NCBI RefSeq assembly: GCF_900230185.1
Contig: NZ_OCSR01000001.1
Location: 806,001 to 870,000 of the forward strand
DNA length: 64,000 nucleotides
Reading direction: 5' to 3'
Origin: Burkholderia sp. OK233
GTDB taxonomy: Bacteria; Pseudomonadota; Gammaproteobacteria; Burkholderiales; Burkholderiaceae
The notes under the pieces are model-generated. The model did no database searches. It was not told where the DNA came from and was given only the letters and a program-made list of their open reading frames with translations. Of this stretch, positions 56,976 to 64,000 are shown piece by piece. Each line of letters begins with the position of its first letter. Position 1 is the first letter of the stretch. A program made the position numbers and the translations under genes.

Positions 56976-59237
56976 CTATTCGGCCGGCGTTGGATTCTCT
57001 TCGAAGAATTCGCGCACGACTTCGATCTCACGTGTGCGTTTGAATGGCGGCAGGCTCTGCCATATACGGCGCCCATACGGTTTGTCGACGAGACGCGTGT
57101 CGCAGATCATCAGCACGCCGCGATCGGTCTCAGCACGAATCAGACGGCCCGCGCCCTGCTTGAGCGTAATCACAGCCTGCGGCAACTGATGAACGGCGAA
57201 CGGGCTCAATCCCTTCTTCGTCAGCGCATCCAGGCGCGCCGACAACACCGGGTCGTCGGGCGGCGCAAACGGCAGCTTGTCGATCACGACCAGCGAGAGC
57301 GCATCGCCACGCACGTCCACACCTTCCCAGAAGCTCTGGCTGCCCACCAGAATCGCATTGCCGTACGCGCGGAAGCGATCGAGCAACTCGGTGCGGCTCG
57401 CGTCACCCTGCACGAGCAGCGGATAGTCCCAACCGCGCGCCTCAATGGTGTCGCGCAGTTTGGCCGAGATGCGATCCACCGCGCGCAACGTCGTGCACAA
57501 CATGAATACGCCGCCGCCCGATGCTTCGATCGCGGGCAATGCAGCGTCGAACACGGCGTCGGTGAACATCGGCGACGAAGGCTGCGGCAAATTGCGCGGC
57601 ACGTACAGAAGCCCTTGCGTCGGATAGTCGAAGGGGCTCGGCAGTGTCATCGAGCGTTTTGCGTTCAGGCCCATCTGCGCCGCATAGTGCGTGAAGTCGC
57701 CGCGCACCGATAATGTCGCCGACGTGAAGATCCACGCGCGCGGTACGCCGGCGCGCTGCTTCGCGAAGATCGGCGCGACCGACAGCGGCGTTTCGTGCAA
57801 CTGCACCGTATGCGCAAACACTTCGATCCAGCGCACCTTTTCGTTCGGATCGGCACGTTCGGCCTTGGCGTCCGCCGCGGTGGCGTCAGCGGCTGCGCGT
57901 TCGGTCTCGGTGGGCGGTGTCGTCCAGCCCGCGAGCACGCCTTGCAGCTCGCGGGCGCGGCGCAAACACGCCCCGATCGATTCGGCTCGCTCGGCCTGAC
58001 TGGACAACGCGGACGTCAGTGCGTCGAGCTCGGCTTCCAGCGTTTCGAGCGCGGGAAATAGCGGATGATCGTCGGGCAACTGACCGATCGACAAGCGCAC
58101 CGAGTCTTCCTTGAAAGCGAGCCGCACGTCACGCGCCGCGCGTTCGAGTGTCGAGCCGAGCTTCACCCAGTCGACCGACTCACGCGCATGACCCAGGCCC
58201 TCCGCCACGGAATCGCGCGCGAGTTCAAGAAATTGCGTGGTGGAAAGCGTCTCGCCGAAAAACAGCGTCGCAGTTTCTGGCAGTTGATGCGCTTCGTCGA
58301 AGATGACGGTGTTCGCCGTAGGCAGCAATTCAGCCATGCCGGTATCGCGCAACATGATGTCCGCGAAAAACAGATGGTGATTGACCACCACGATGTCGGC
58401 CTGCTGCGCCTCGCGGCGCGCCTGCATGACGAAGCATTCCTTGTAATGCGGGCACTCCTGGCCAAGACAGTTCTCACGCGTGGACGTGACCATCGACCAC
58501 ACTGCCGCCGTTTCCGGCACGCTCGCGAGTTCGGCCTTGTCGCCGGTGCGCGTGATCTTGGCGAAGCGAATGATGTCCTGCAGATACGAGGTTTCCTGGC
58601 GCGACGGCAGACGGCCGTTGTCCGCTGTGCGCTGCAGGTAGTAATGGCACAGGTAGTTCGCGCGGCCCTTGAGCATTGCCACCGATACCGGCACAGCGAG
58701 CGCATCGCGCACGGTCGGAATGTCGCGCTGAAAGAGCTGATCCTGCAGATGCTTGGTGCCGGTGGAGACGATCACCTTGCCGCCCCACAACATGGCCGGC
58801 ACGAGATACGCATAGGTCTTGCCGGTGCCGGTGCCCGCTTCCACGATCAGCGTGTTTTCGCTGCCGTCGAGACCGTTCGATTCGTCGCCTCCGGAGGCTT
58901 CGGTTGCAGCATCCACGCCTGGAGATTGCAGACGCCGCGCCGGACGCTTTTGCGCCTCGAACATCGCGGGCTCGGGCATCGCGCGGCCCGACGCTTCCAT
59001 GGCCGCCGCGACTGCGCGCGACATCTCGATTTGCGACGCGCGCGAACGATAACCGTCGATCTGACGGGCGAGCAGGCCGTTGTCGGCGAAGATATCGTCC
59101 AGTTCGGCGACGCGGCGTGGATTCAACGACGCGGAGAGCGCAGACGCGGGAGGACGCGGCGCCGGCGTGCCGTCGTCGCCCGCCGTGGCGCGTGGTGAAG
59201 TTTCAAGCGGTGAATTCAAGGCAAGCGTTTCCTGCAA
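56976..59237 (-). CDS. dinG: ATP-dependent DNA helicase, DinG/YoaA family
   Basis: XPD-like 5'-3' helicase with an iron-sulfur cluster, used in resolving damaged forks or R-loops. The 753 residues show Walker A AGTGTGKT (134-141), cluster cysteines at 197, 257, 262 and 268 (NYLCHYY; NCLGQECPHYKEC), DEAH (314-317) and the late QGAGRLIRAETDRG motif. Between the SRASQIEMSRAV motif and Walker A there is a low-complexity insertion (about 84-128). YoaA is as good a name as DinG. It ends near a strong terminator. Confidence 0.93.
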   Translation of the reverse strand: MQETLALNSPLETSPRATAGDDGTPAPRPPASALSASLNPRRVAELDDIFADNGLLARQIDGYRSRASQIEMSRAVAAAMEASGRAMPEPAMFEAQKRPARRLQSPGVDAATEASGGDESNGLDGSENTLIVEAGTGTGKTYAYLVPAMLWGGKVIVSTGTKHLQDQLFQRDIPTVRDALAVPVSVAMLKGRANYLCHYYLQRTADNGRLPSRQETSYLQDIIRFAKITRTGDKAELASVPETAAVWSMVTSTRENCLGQECPHYKECFVMQARREAQQADIVVVNHHLFFADIMLRDTGMAELLPTANTVIFDEAHQLPETATLFFGETLSTTQFLELARDSVAEGLGHARESVDWVKLGSTLERAARDVRLAFKEDSVRLSIGQLPDDHPLFPALETLEAELDALTSALSSQAERAESIGACLRRARELQGVLAGWTTPPTETERAAADATAADAKAERADPNEKVRWIEVFAHTVQLHETPLSVAPIFAKQRAGVPRAWIFTSATLSVRGDFTHYAAQMGLNAKRSMTLPSPFDYPTQGLLYVPRNLPQPSSPMFTDAVFDAALPAIEASGGGVFMLCTTLRAVDRISAKLRDTIEARGWDYPLLVQGDASRTELLDRFRAYGNAILVGSQSFWEGVDVRGDALSLVVIDKLPFAPPDDPVLSARLDALTKKGLSPFAVHQLPQAVITLKQGAGRLIRAETDRGVLMICDTRLVDKPYGRRIWQSLPPFKRTREIEVVREFFEENPTPAE

Positions 59238-59282
59238 AGTCCGGCGCGCGCGGCGCGACCCGGCATCTGCCAGGGCGCGAAC

Positions 59283-59501
59283 TCAGGCGCGTGCGTCCGG
59301 TTCGAGCTGCAATTGCAGCAAGATGATGGTGTCCTTGACTTTGAGTTTGCGCTTTTTCAGGCGCTGCAACTCGAAGTCGTCGATGCCGGGCTCTTCCGAC
59401 ATTCGGTCGATCAAGCGATCGAGCCCACTATGCTCCGATTCCAGTTGCAGAATACGGTCGCGCAATGTGTCTGCGGTGATGACGTGATGTTGATCGCGCA
59501 T
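59283..59501 (-). CDS. YdcH-like (DUF465) small protein
   Basis: A 72-residue helical protein of the YdcH/DUF465 family. The central hairpin ESEHSGLDRLIDRMSEEPGID and the LKKRKLKVKDTIILLQL helix are typical. Its function is not established; it is probably a small helical-bundle protein. It lies upstream of dinG on the same strand, 45 bases apart. Confidence 0.88.
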   Translation of the reverse strand: MRDQHHVITADTLRDRILQLESEHSGLDRLIDRMSEEPGIDDFELQRLKKRKLKVKDTIILLQLQLEPDARA

Positions 59502-59629
59502 GCTCGCCTCCTCTCGTAAGCGGCGCGGGCTGCGTATGCAGCCCGATGCCTGAGGTTGCTGTCCGGCTTAAAACGCGTTACGGCGACGACTGCCTGGCTA
59601 CTACCCTACCAGAACCCGCTACGGCACAC

Positions 59630-60574
59630 CTACTGTTGTTGCTGTTGCTGCTTTTGCTGTTCTTCAAGCTGCTGCTGCTCTTTCAACTGGTCCTGACGTT
59701 TCTGCTCGGCTTTCTCGGCCGCCTGCTTCTGACGAGCCTCGACGTCAGCTTTGTGCTGCGCCGCGTCGGCCTGCTTCTTCTCGAAGGTCTGCTGCTTCTC
59801 CACCCGCTCCTGCGCCTTTTGCGCGCCCTGCTGACGCGCTTGGTCGAGCTTGCGCTGGAAGTCGCCCTGCTTCTGATCGTATGCCTGGCTGTTGGCTGCG
59901 GCTTGCGACGGACTGATGCCGCGCTGCGCCTGATCCAGCGCGTGCTGCTGTTGCTTCTGCTGATAGGCTTGCGCGTTGGCACTGCGTTGCGGCGCCTCGG
60001 CCGCGCGCTGCGCCTGGTCGAGCTGGTGTTGGCGCTGCTTGTCTTCGTAGGCCTGGGCGTTACGCGCGTCGTCAGCGGCACGCTGCGGCGCGCTGGCTTC
60101 GTCTTGTGCGCGCTTGAGCGCTGCCTGCTCGTCACGCTGGCGGGCGCGCTGGACACGCTGTTCGCCGTCGAGCGCGAGCTGTTCCTTGCGAATATCGGCC
60201 TGCACCGAACGCATGCTGTCGCGCGCCTTGTTCAGACAGTGGTTGACAAAGAACTTACTGTAGCAATCGTGCTCGGCGACCGCGTAACGGTAGTTGCTTT
60301 CCTCGGTGCGCTGATCGAGGACTTTCTGCCGCGCTTCGAATGCGCTGTCAGGCGATGCCGCGTTGTCGGCATTTTCAGTGTTGCCGGCATTGTCCGCGCC
60401 CGTGGGGTTCATGGTGCTCGTTGTGCCCGCCGCACTCGCTGCCCGCGCGCCCGAAGCGGCTGCCGGCGCCAGACTGCTGGCGGCCACGAGCGGCGCCGCG
60501 GATTGCGCTACGGCCGGCGCGGACATGGCCAGCGAAGCTGCCACGACGCACGACGCGCACGAAGCGAAAAACAT
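59630..60574 (-). CDS. Exported coiled-coil protein with 28-residue repeats
   Basis: A 314-residue protein not recognised as a known family. I start it at 60574, giving a signal peptide MFFASCASCVVAASLAMSAP that ends near AVAQS; a start at 60733 would add 53 residues. A conserved-looking segment EHDCYSKFFVNHCLNKARDS has Cys104 and Cys113 and probably a disulfide. Then three repeats of exactly 28 residues begin at 172, 200 and 228, each with N-A/S-Q-A-Y-x-x-K-Q. After these come Lys/Gln/Glu-rich heptads and a poly-Gln end. It is likely a long periplasmic coiled coil. Confidence 0.8.
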   Translation of the reverse strand: MFFASCASCVVAASLAMSAPAVAQSAAPLVAASSLAPAAASGARAASAAGTTSTMNPTGADNAGNTENADNAASPDSAFEARQKVLDQRTEESNYRYAVAEHDCYSKFFVNHCLNKARDSMRSVQADIRKEQLALDGEQRVQRARQRDEQAALKRAQDEASAPQRAADDARNAQAYEDKQRQHQLDQAQRAAEAPQRSANAQAYQQKQQQHALDQAQRGISPSQAAANSQAYDQKQGDFQRKLDQARQQGAQKAQERVEKQQTFEKKQADAAQHKADVEARQKQAAEKAEQKRQDQLKEQQQLEEQQKQQQQQQ

Positions 60575-60953
60575 CCCATTGGACGGAAGTGCTGACCTGA
60601 ACAGGGACCGCAACGCCGACGTGAGCGATGTAAGCGGCGAGCGCGACAAACGCGGCGTCAGAAAAAGCGGTAATTGTGACAAGCGAGAGACCAAGCGGGA
60701 GTCCAGGCGGTTGAGGGACAAGGAGGTTGGCAACGTCGTAAATGGTCAGCGGAACATGCCCGAAATTCTATCACCCTGCGGTTGAGCCCTTTTGCATTTA
60801 TGGCAAAATGCCCCGCTCCAGCAACCTGGTCGCAGCGCGCACGCCCAGCGTGCACCGGCGTGCCCGACGTGGGCCCGGCGTGTGCCTGGCATGTGCCTGG
60901 CATGTGCCGCTACCGCGCGACCTTTGATTGAGTAGCAGGAACACCAAGACCTT
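60575..60953. other. Divergent region before tex
   Basis: 379 bases between the coiled-coil gene and tex. It may code for an N-terminal extension of the coiled-coil protein up to 60733. It also contains the likely tex promoter at 60782-60809, an inverted repeat GCATTT...AAATGC at 60794-60811, and an 11-base tandem repeat at 60881-60908 (TGTGCCTGGCA twice, then TGTGCC) inside the tex leader. Confidence 0.55.
60782..60809 (+). promoter_or_regulatory. Likely promoter of tex
   Basis: TTGAGC (60782-60787), a 16-base spacer and CAAAAT (60804-60809), preceded by TGG in the extended -10 position. The leader would be about 140 bases. The -10 overlaps one arm of the GCATTT/AAATGC inverted repeat, a possible operator. 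Confidence 0.5.
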
Positions 60954-63305
60954 ATGACGGAAACCGTAGCACTCAAGATCGTACAGCGCATCGCCGCCGA
61001 ACTGTCCGTCCAGCCGCGCCAGGTCGCGGCAGCGGTGCAACTTCTCGACGAAGGAGCGACTGTTCCGTTCATCGCCCGCTACCGGAAGGAAGTGACCGAC
61101 AATCTCGACGACACGCAACTGCGTAATCTCGAGGAGCGCCTGCTGTACCTGCGTGAGCTGGAAGACCGGCGCGCCACGATCATCGCGAGCATCGACGAAC
61201 AGGGCAAGCTCACCGACGAACTGCGCACCGCGATCGAAGGCGCAGACAGCAAGCAGGTGCTGGAAGACCTGTATCTCCCGTATAAGCCGAAGCGCCGCAC
61301 GCGCGCGCAGATCGCCCGCGAAGCCGGCCTGCAGCCGCTCGCCGACGCGCTGCTGGCCAATCTCCTGCTCGACCCGCAAACTGAAGCTGCCGCCTACGTG
61401 GACGCCGAGAAAGGCGTCGCCGACGTCAAAGCCGCGCTCGACGGCGCGCGCGACATCCTCTCCGAACAGTTCGGCGAAACCGCGGATCTGCTCGGCAAGC
61501 TGCGCGATTACCTGTTCAACCAGGGCGTGGTGTCGTCAAAAGTGGTCGAAGGCAAGGAAAACGCGGAAGAAGAAAAATTCCGCGATTACTACGATTATGC
61601 GGAAACCATCCGGACCGTACCGTCGCATCGCGCGCTGGCCCTGTTCCGCGGCCGCAATGCGGGCGTACTGATGGTCAAGCTGGGTCTCGGCGAAGAACTC
61701 GACGCGCAGGTGCCGCATCCGGGCGAAGCGCTGATCGCCCGCCACTTCGGCATCGCCAATCAGAACCGCCCGGGCGACAAATGGCTCGCCGACGTGTGCC
61801 GCTGGTGCTGGCGCGTGAAGGTGCAGCCGCATATCGAAAACGAACTGCTGACCAATCTGCGCGACGAAGCCGAACATGAAGCGATTCGCGTGTTCGCGCG
61901 CAACCTGAAGGACTTGCTGCTCGCCGCGCCCGCCGGACCGAAGGCCGTGATCGGCCTCGATCCGGGCATGCGCACCGGCGTGAAAGTCGCGGTGGTCGAC
62001 CGGACCGGCAAGGTGCTCGCCACCGACGTGATTTATCCCCACGAGCCGCGCCGCGACTGGGATGGCTCGATTGCGAAACTGGCGCGCATCTGCGCACAGA
62101 CGCAGGCTGAGTTGATCAGTATCGGCAACGGCACGGCCTCGCGGGAAACGGACAAGCTTGCGAGCGAACTGATCGCGCGTCATCCGGAGTTCAAGCTGCA
62201 GAAGATCGTCGTCTCGGAAGCCGGTGCGTCGGTGTACTCGGCCTCCGAACTCGCGGCGAAGGAATTCCCGGACATGGACGTGTCGCTGCGCGGCGCCGTA
62301 TCGATTGCGCGTCGTCTGCAGGATCCGCTCGCGGAACTGGTGAAGATCGAGCCGAAGGCAATCGGCGTCGGCCAGTACCAGCATGACGTGAACCAGCGCG
62401 AACTGGCCCGCTCGCTCGACGCGGTGGTCGAGGATTGCGTGAACGCAGTCGGCGTGGACGCCAATACAGCGTCGGTCGCGTTGCTCGCGCGCGTGTCGGG
62501 TTTGAACGCGACGCTGGCTCGCAACATCGTCGACTATCGCGATGCAAACGGCCCGTTCCCGTCGCGCGAACATCTGCGCAAGGTGCCGCGTCTGGGCGAC
62601 AAGACCTTCGAACAGGCCGCCGGTTTCCTGCGCATCAACAACGGCGAGAACCCGCTCGACCGTTCATCGGTTCACCCGGAAGCGTATCCCGTCGTAGAAC
62701 GCATGCTCGCGAAGATTAGCAAGCATGTCGGCGAAGTGCTCGGCAATCGCGACGCGCTGCGTGGCCTCTCGCCGGCGGAATTCGTCGACGAACGTTTCGG
62801 CCTGCCGACCGTGCGCGACATTCTGCTGGAACTCGAAAAGCCGGGCCGCGACCCGCGCCCCGAGTTCAAGACCGCCACCTTCCGTGAAGGGGTCGAGAAG
62901 GTCAGCGACCTGATGCCGGGCATGGTGCTCGAAGGCGTCGTGACGAACGTGGCGGCCTTCGGTGCGTTCGTCGATATCGGCGTGCATCAGGACGGTCTGG
63001 TGCACGTGTCGGCCATGTCGACGAAGTTCATTAAAGACCCGCACGAAGTGGTCAAGGCCGGCCAGATCGTCAAGGTGAAGGTGCTGGAAGTCGACGTGAA
63101 GCGCCAGCGTATCGCGCTGACCATGCGTCTGGACGACGAGTTCGGCGCGGCAGCCGCGCCGCGCAGCGGTGGCGGCGCCCAGCAGGATCGTGGCGGTTCC
63201 AGCCGTTCGGGCGGCGGTGCACGCGGCGTGCAGCAACAGCGCTCGCGTGAGCCGGAAGCAGGCGGCGCAATGGCCGCCGCATTCGCCAAGCTCAAGCAGA
63301 AGTAA
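60954..63305 (+). CDS. tex: Transcription accessory protein Tex
   Basis: RNA-binding protein Tex, 783 residues, thought to act in transcription and nucleic-acid handling. The order is an N-terminal helical domain ([17 protein letters not shown]), a YqgF/RNase H-like domain ([18 protein letters not shown]), helix-hairpin-helix motifs ([20 protein letters not shown]), and a C-terminal S1 domain at about 650-725 ([20 protein letters not shown]). A short Gly/Arg/Ser/Gln tail follows. Ends at a strong bidirectional terminator. Confidence 0.96.
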   Translation: MTETVALKIVQRIAAELSVQPRQVAAAVQLLDEGATVPFIARYRKEVTDNLDDTQLRNLEERLLYLRELEDRRATIIASIDEQGKLTDELRTAIEGADSKQVLEDLYLPYKPKRRTRAQIAREAGLQPLADALLANLLLDPQTEAAAYVDAEKGVADVKAALDGARDILSEQFGETADLLGKLRDYLFNQGVVSSKVVEGKENAEEEKFRDYYDYAETIRTVPSHRALALFRGRNAGVLMVKLGLGEELDAQVPHPGEALIARHFGIANQNRPGDKWLADVCRWCWRVKVQPHIENELLTNLRDEAEHEAIRVFARNLKDLLLAAPAGPKAVIGLDPGMRTGVKVAVVDRTGKVLATDVIYPHEPRRDWDGSIAKLARICAQTQAELISIGNGTASRETDKLASELIARHPEFKLQKIVVSEAGASVYSASELAAKEFPDMDVSLRGAVSIARRLQDPLAELVKIEPKAIGVGQYQHDVNQRELARSLDAVVEDCVNAVGVDANTASVALLARVSGLNATLARNIVDYRDANGPFPSREHLRKVPRLGDKTFEQAAGFLRINNGENPLDRSSVHPEAYPVVERMLAKISKHVGEVLGNRDALRGLSPAEFVDERFGLPTVRDILLELEKPGRDPRPEFKTATFREGVEKVSDLMPGMVLEGVVTNVAAFGAFVDIGVHQDGLVHVSAMSTKFIKDPHEVVKAGQIVKVKVLEVDVKRQRIALTMRLDDEFGAAAAPRSGGGAQQDRGGSSRSGGGARGVQQQRSREPEAGGAMAAAFAKLKQK

Positions 63306-63361
63306 GCGGGTTCGTCAGCGCGTGATTCACTCACGCACTGACATTCACGAGGTCGAGCAGC

Positions 63362-63397
63362 AAAAAAAAGCCCACGCAATTGCGTGGGCTTTTTTTT
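63362..63397. terminator. Bidirectional terminator between tex and kup
   Basis: GCCCACGC pairs with GCGTGGGC around an AATT loop, extended by eight A before and eight T after. It serves the convergent tex and kup genes. Confidence 0.93.
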
Positions 63398-63457
63398 ATC
63401 TCTATTCGCTGGCCGCGCCTTCGCGTGCAAGGCGCGGTCGAACCTCGGTCCGTCGCG

Positions 63458-64000
63458 TCAAATCTCGATCTTCGTCCCCAACTCCACCACCCGGTTGGCC
63501 GGAATGCTGAAGAAGTCGGTCGGCTTGGCGGCGTTCTGATGCATCCATGCGAACACCCGTTCGCGCCACACCGACATGCCCGGCAACTGCGTCGGCACCA
63601 CCGTTTCGCGAGCCAGGAAGAAGGACGTGTCCATCATCTCGAAGGTCATGTCGTGTGTGCGGCCCACCTCGAGCAGCACCGCCTTCACGTCAGGCGTTTC
63701 GTTGAAACCGTACGCCGCCTTGACGAGGTACAGGCCGCCGTCGAGATCCTTCACCGTCACGCGCTCAGCATCGTTCACGTACGGGATGTCGAGCGTCACG
63801 AAGGTCAGGAAAATAGTGCGCTCGTGCAGCACCTTGTTGTGCTTCAGGTTGTGCAGCAAGCTCACCGGCACGAGCGAATCGCTGCCCGTCAGATAGATCG
63901 CCGTACCCGACACGCGATGCGGCGGGTGCGCGAGCAGGCCTTGCAGGAACGGCATGAGCGGAATACCGTCAGCCGCCGTACGCTCCTTGACGATCAACCG
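63458..64000 (-). CDS. kup: KUP-family potassium transporter, C-terminal part (partial)
   Basis: The gene runs leftward out of the right edge, so only the C-terminal 180 residues are seen. They match the cytoplasmic domain of Kup/TrkD potassium symporters: [35 protein letters not shown] and the end segment [19 protein letters not shown] with [13 protein letters not shown]. The membrane part lies outside the window. Confidence 0.94.
   Translation of the reverse strand, partial: RLIVKERTAADGIPLMPFLQGLLAHPPHRVSGTAIYLTGSDSLVPVSLLHNLKHNKVLHERTIFLTFVTLDIPYVNDAERVTVKDLDGGLYLVKAAYGFNETPDVKAVLLEVGRTHDMTFEMMDTSFFLARETVVPTQLPGMSVWRERVFAWMHQNAAKPTDFFSIPANRVVELGTKIEI

Overview
This is a GC-rich, gene-dense stretch of a betaproteobacterial chromosome. 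The gene set and order (alr/lplT, tsaB-rimI-udg-DUF1853, aceA/aceB around a LysR gene, yejABEF, cysS-alkA-accA-tilS, ppiA-ppiB-lpxH/cysE/trmJ/suhB, mutS, slyD/roxA, tex/kup) suggest Burkholderiaceae, most likely Paraburkholderia. That placement rests on recalled family-level synteny, not on a search. I see no phage, transposon, integrase, CRISPR array or rRNA operon, so this looks like core chromosome with a few accessory insertions.

Layout. 1-7.3 kb: alr, a first LplT-type transporter, thiD, a tightly overlapping leftward operon tsaB-rimI-uracil-DNA glycosylase-DUF1853, then an acyl-CoA-binding protein. 7.3-15.7 kb: a DEAD-box RNA helicase with a long leader, and the two glyoxylate-shunt genes aceA and aceB separated by a universal stress protein, a LysR regulator and a 2-haloacid-dehalogenase-like HAD gene. 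15.8-18.4 kb: small metabolic and regulatory genes (gamma-glutamylcyclotransferase-like, rraA, AraC, GNAT). 18.5-20.9 kb: a leftward tRNA cluster Ala-Glu-Asp-Glu-Asp just downstream of gltX, with readable promoters and terminators. 21-29 kb: a patatin-like lipoprotein, an NlpC/P60 hydrolase and the peptide importer yejABEF. 29.3-35.5 kb: a small exported protein, a long gene-free region, then a sugar-use operon of MFS transporter, GH31 glycosidase and porin, preceded by a three-arm inverted-repeat operator. 35.6-42.7 kb: tRNA-Ser, lysC, tilS, accA, an AlkA-type glycosylase with a histone-H1-like N-terminal tail, and cysS. 42.9-50.4 kb: a TPR protein, two cyclophilins, lpxH, cysE, trmJ, suhB and a second LplT paralogue. 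50.5-64 kb: mutS, a secreted protein resembling a degenerate metallophosphoesterase, slyD, roxA, a tiny Ala/Ser lipoprotein, dinG, a YdcH-like protein, a secreted 28-residue-repeat coiled-coil protein, tex and the 3' part of kup.

Most of the window is housekeeping: translation (gltX, cysS, tRNAs, tilS, trmJ, tsaB, rimI), repair (mutS, uracil-DNA glycosylase, AlkA, dinG), envelope (alr, lpxH, lplT x2, NlpC/P60), and amino-acid and central metabolism (lysC, cysE, aceA, aceB, accA, thiD). I found no clear evidence of a wholly new multigene system. The best candidates for something undescribed are the MFS-GH31-porin locus with its unassigned operator, the secreted phosphoesterase-like protein behind mutS, the 28-residue-repeat coiled-coil protein beside tex, and the duplicated tRNA-Glu/Asp cassette split by a terminator-like hairpin.
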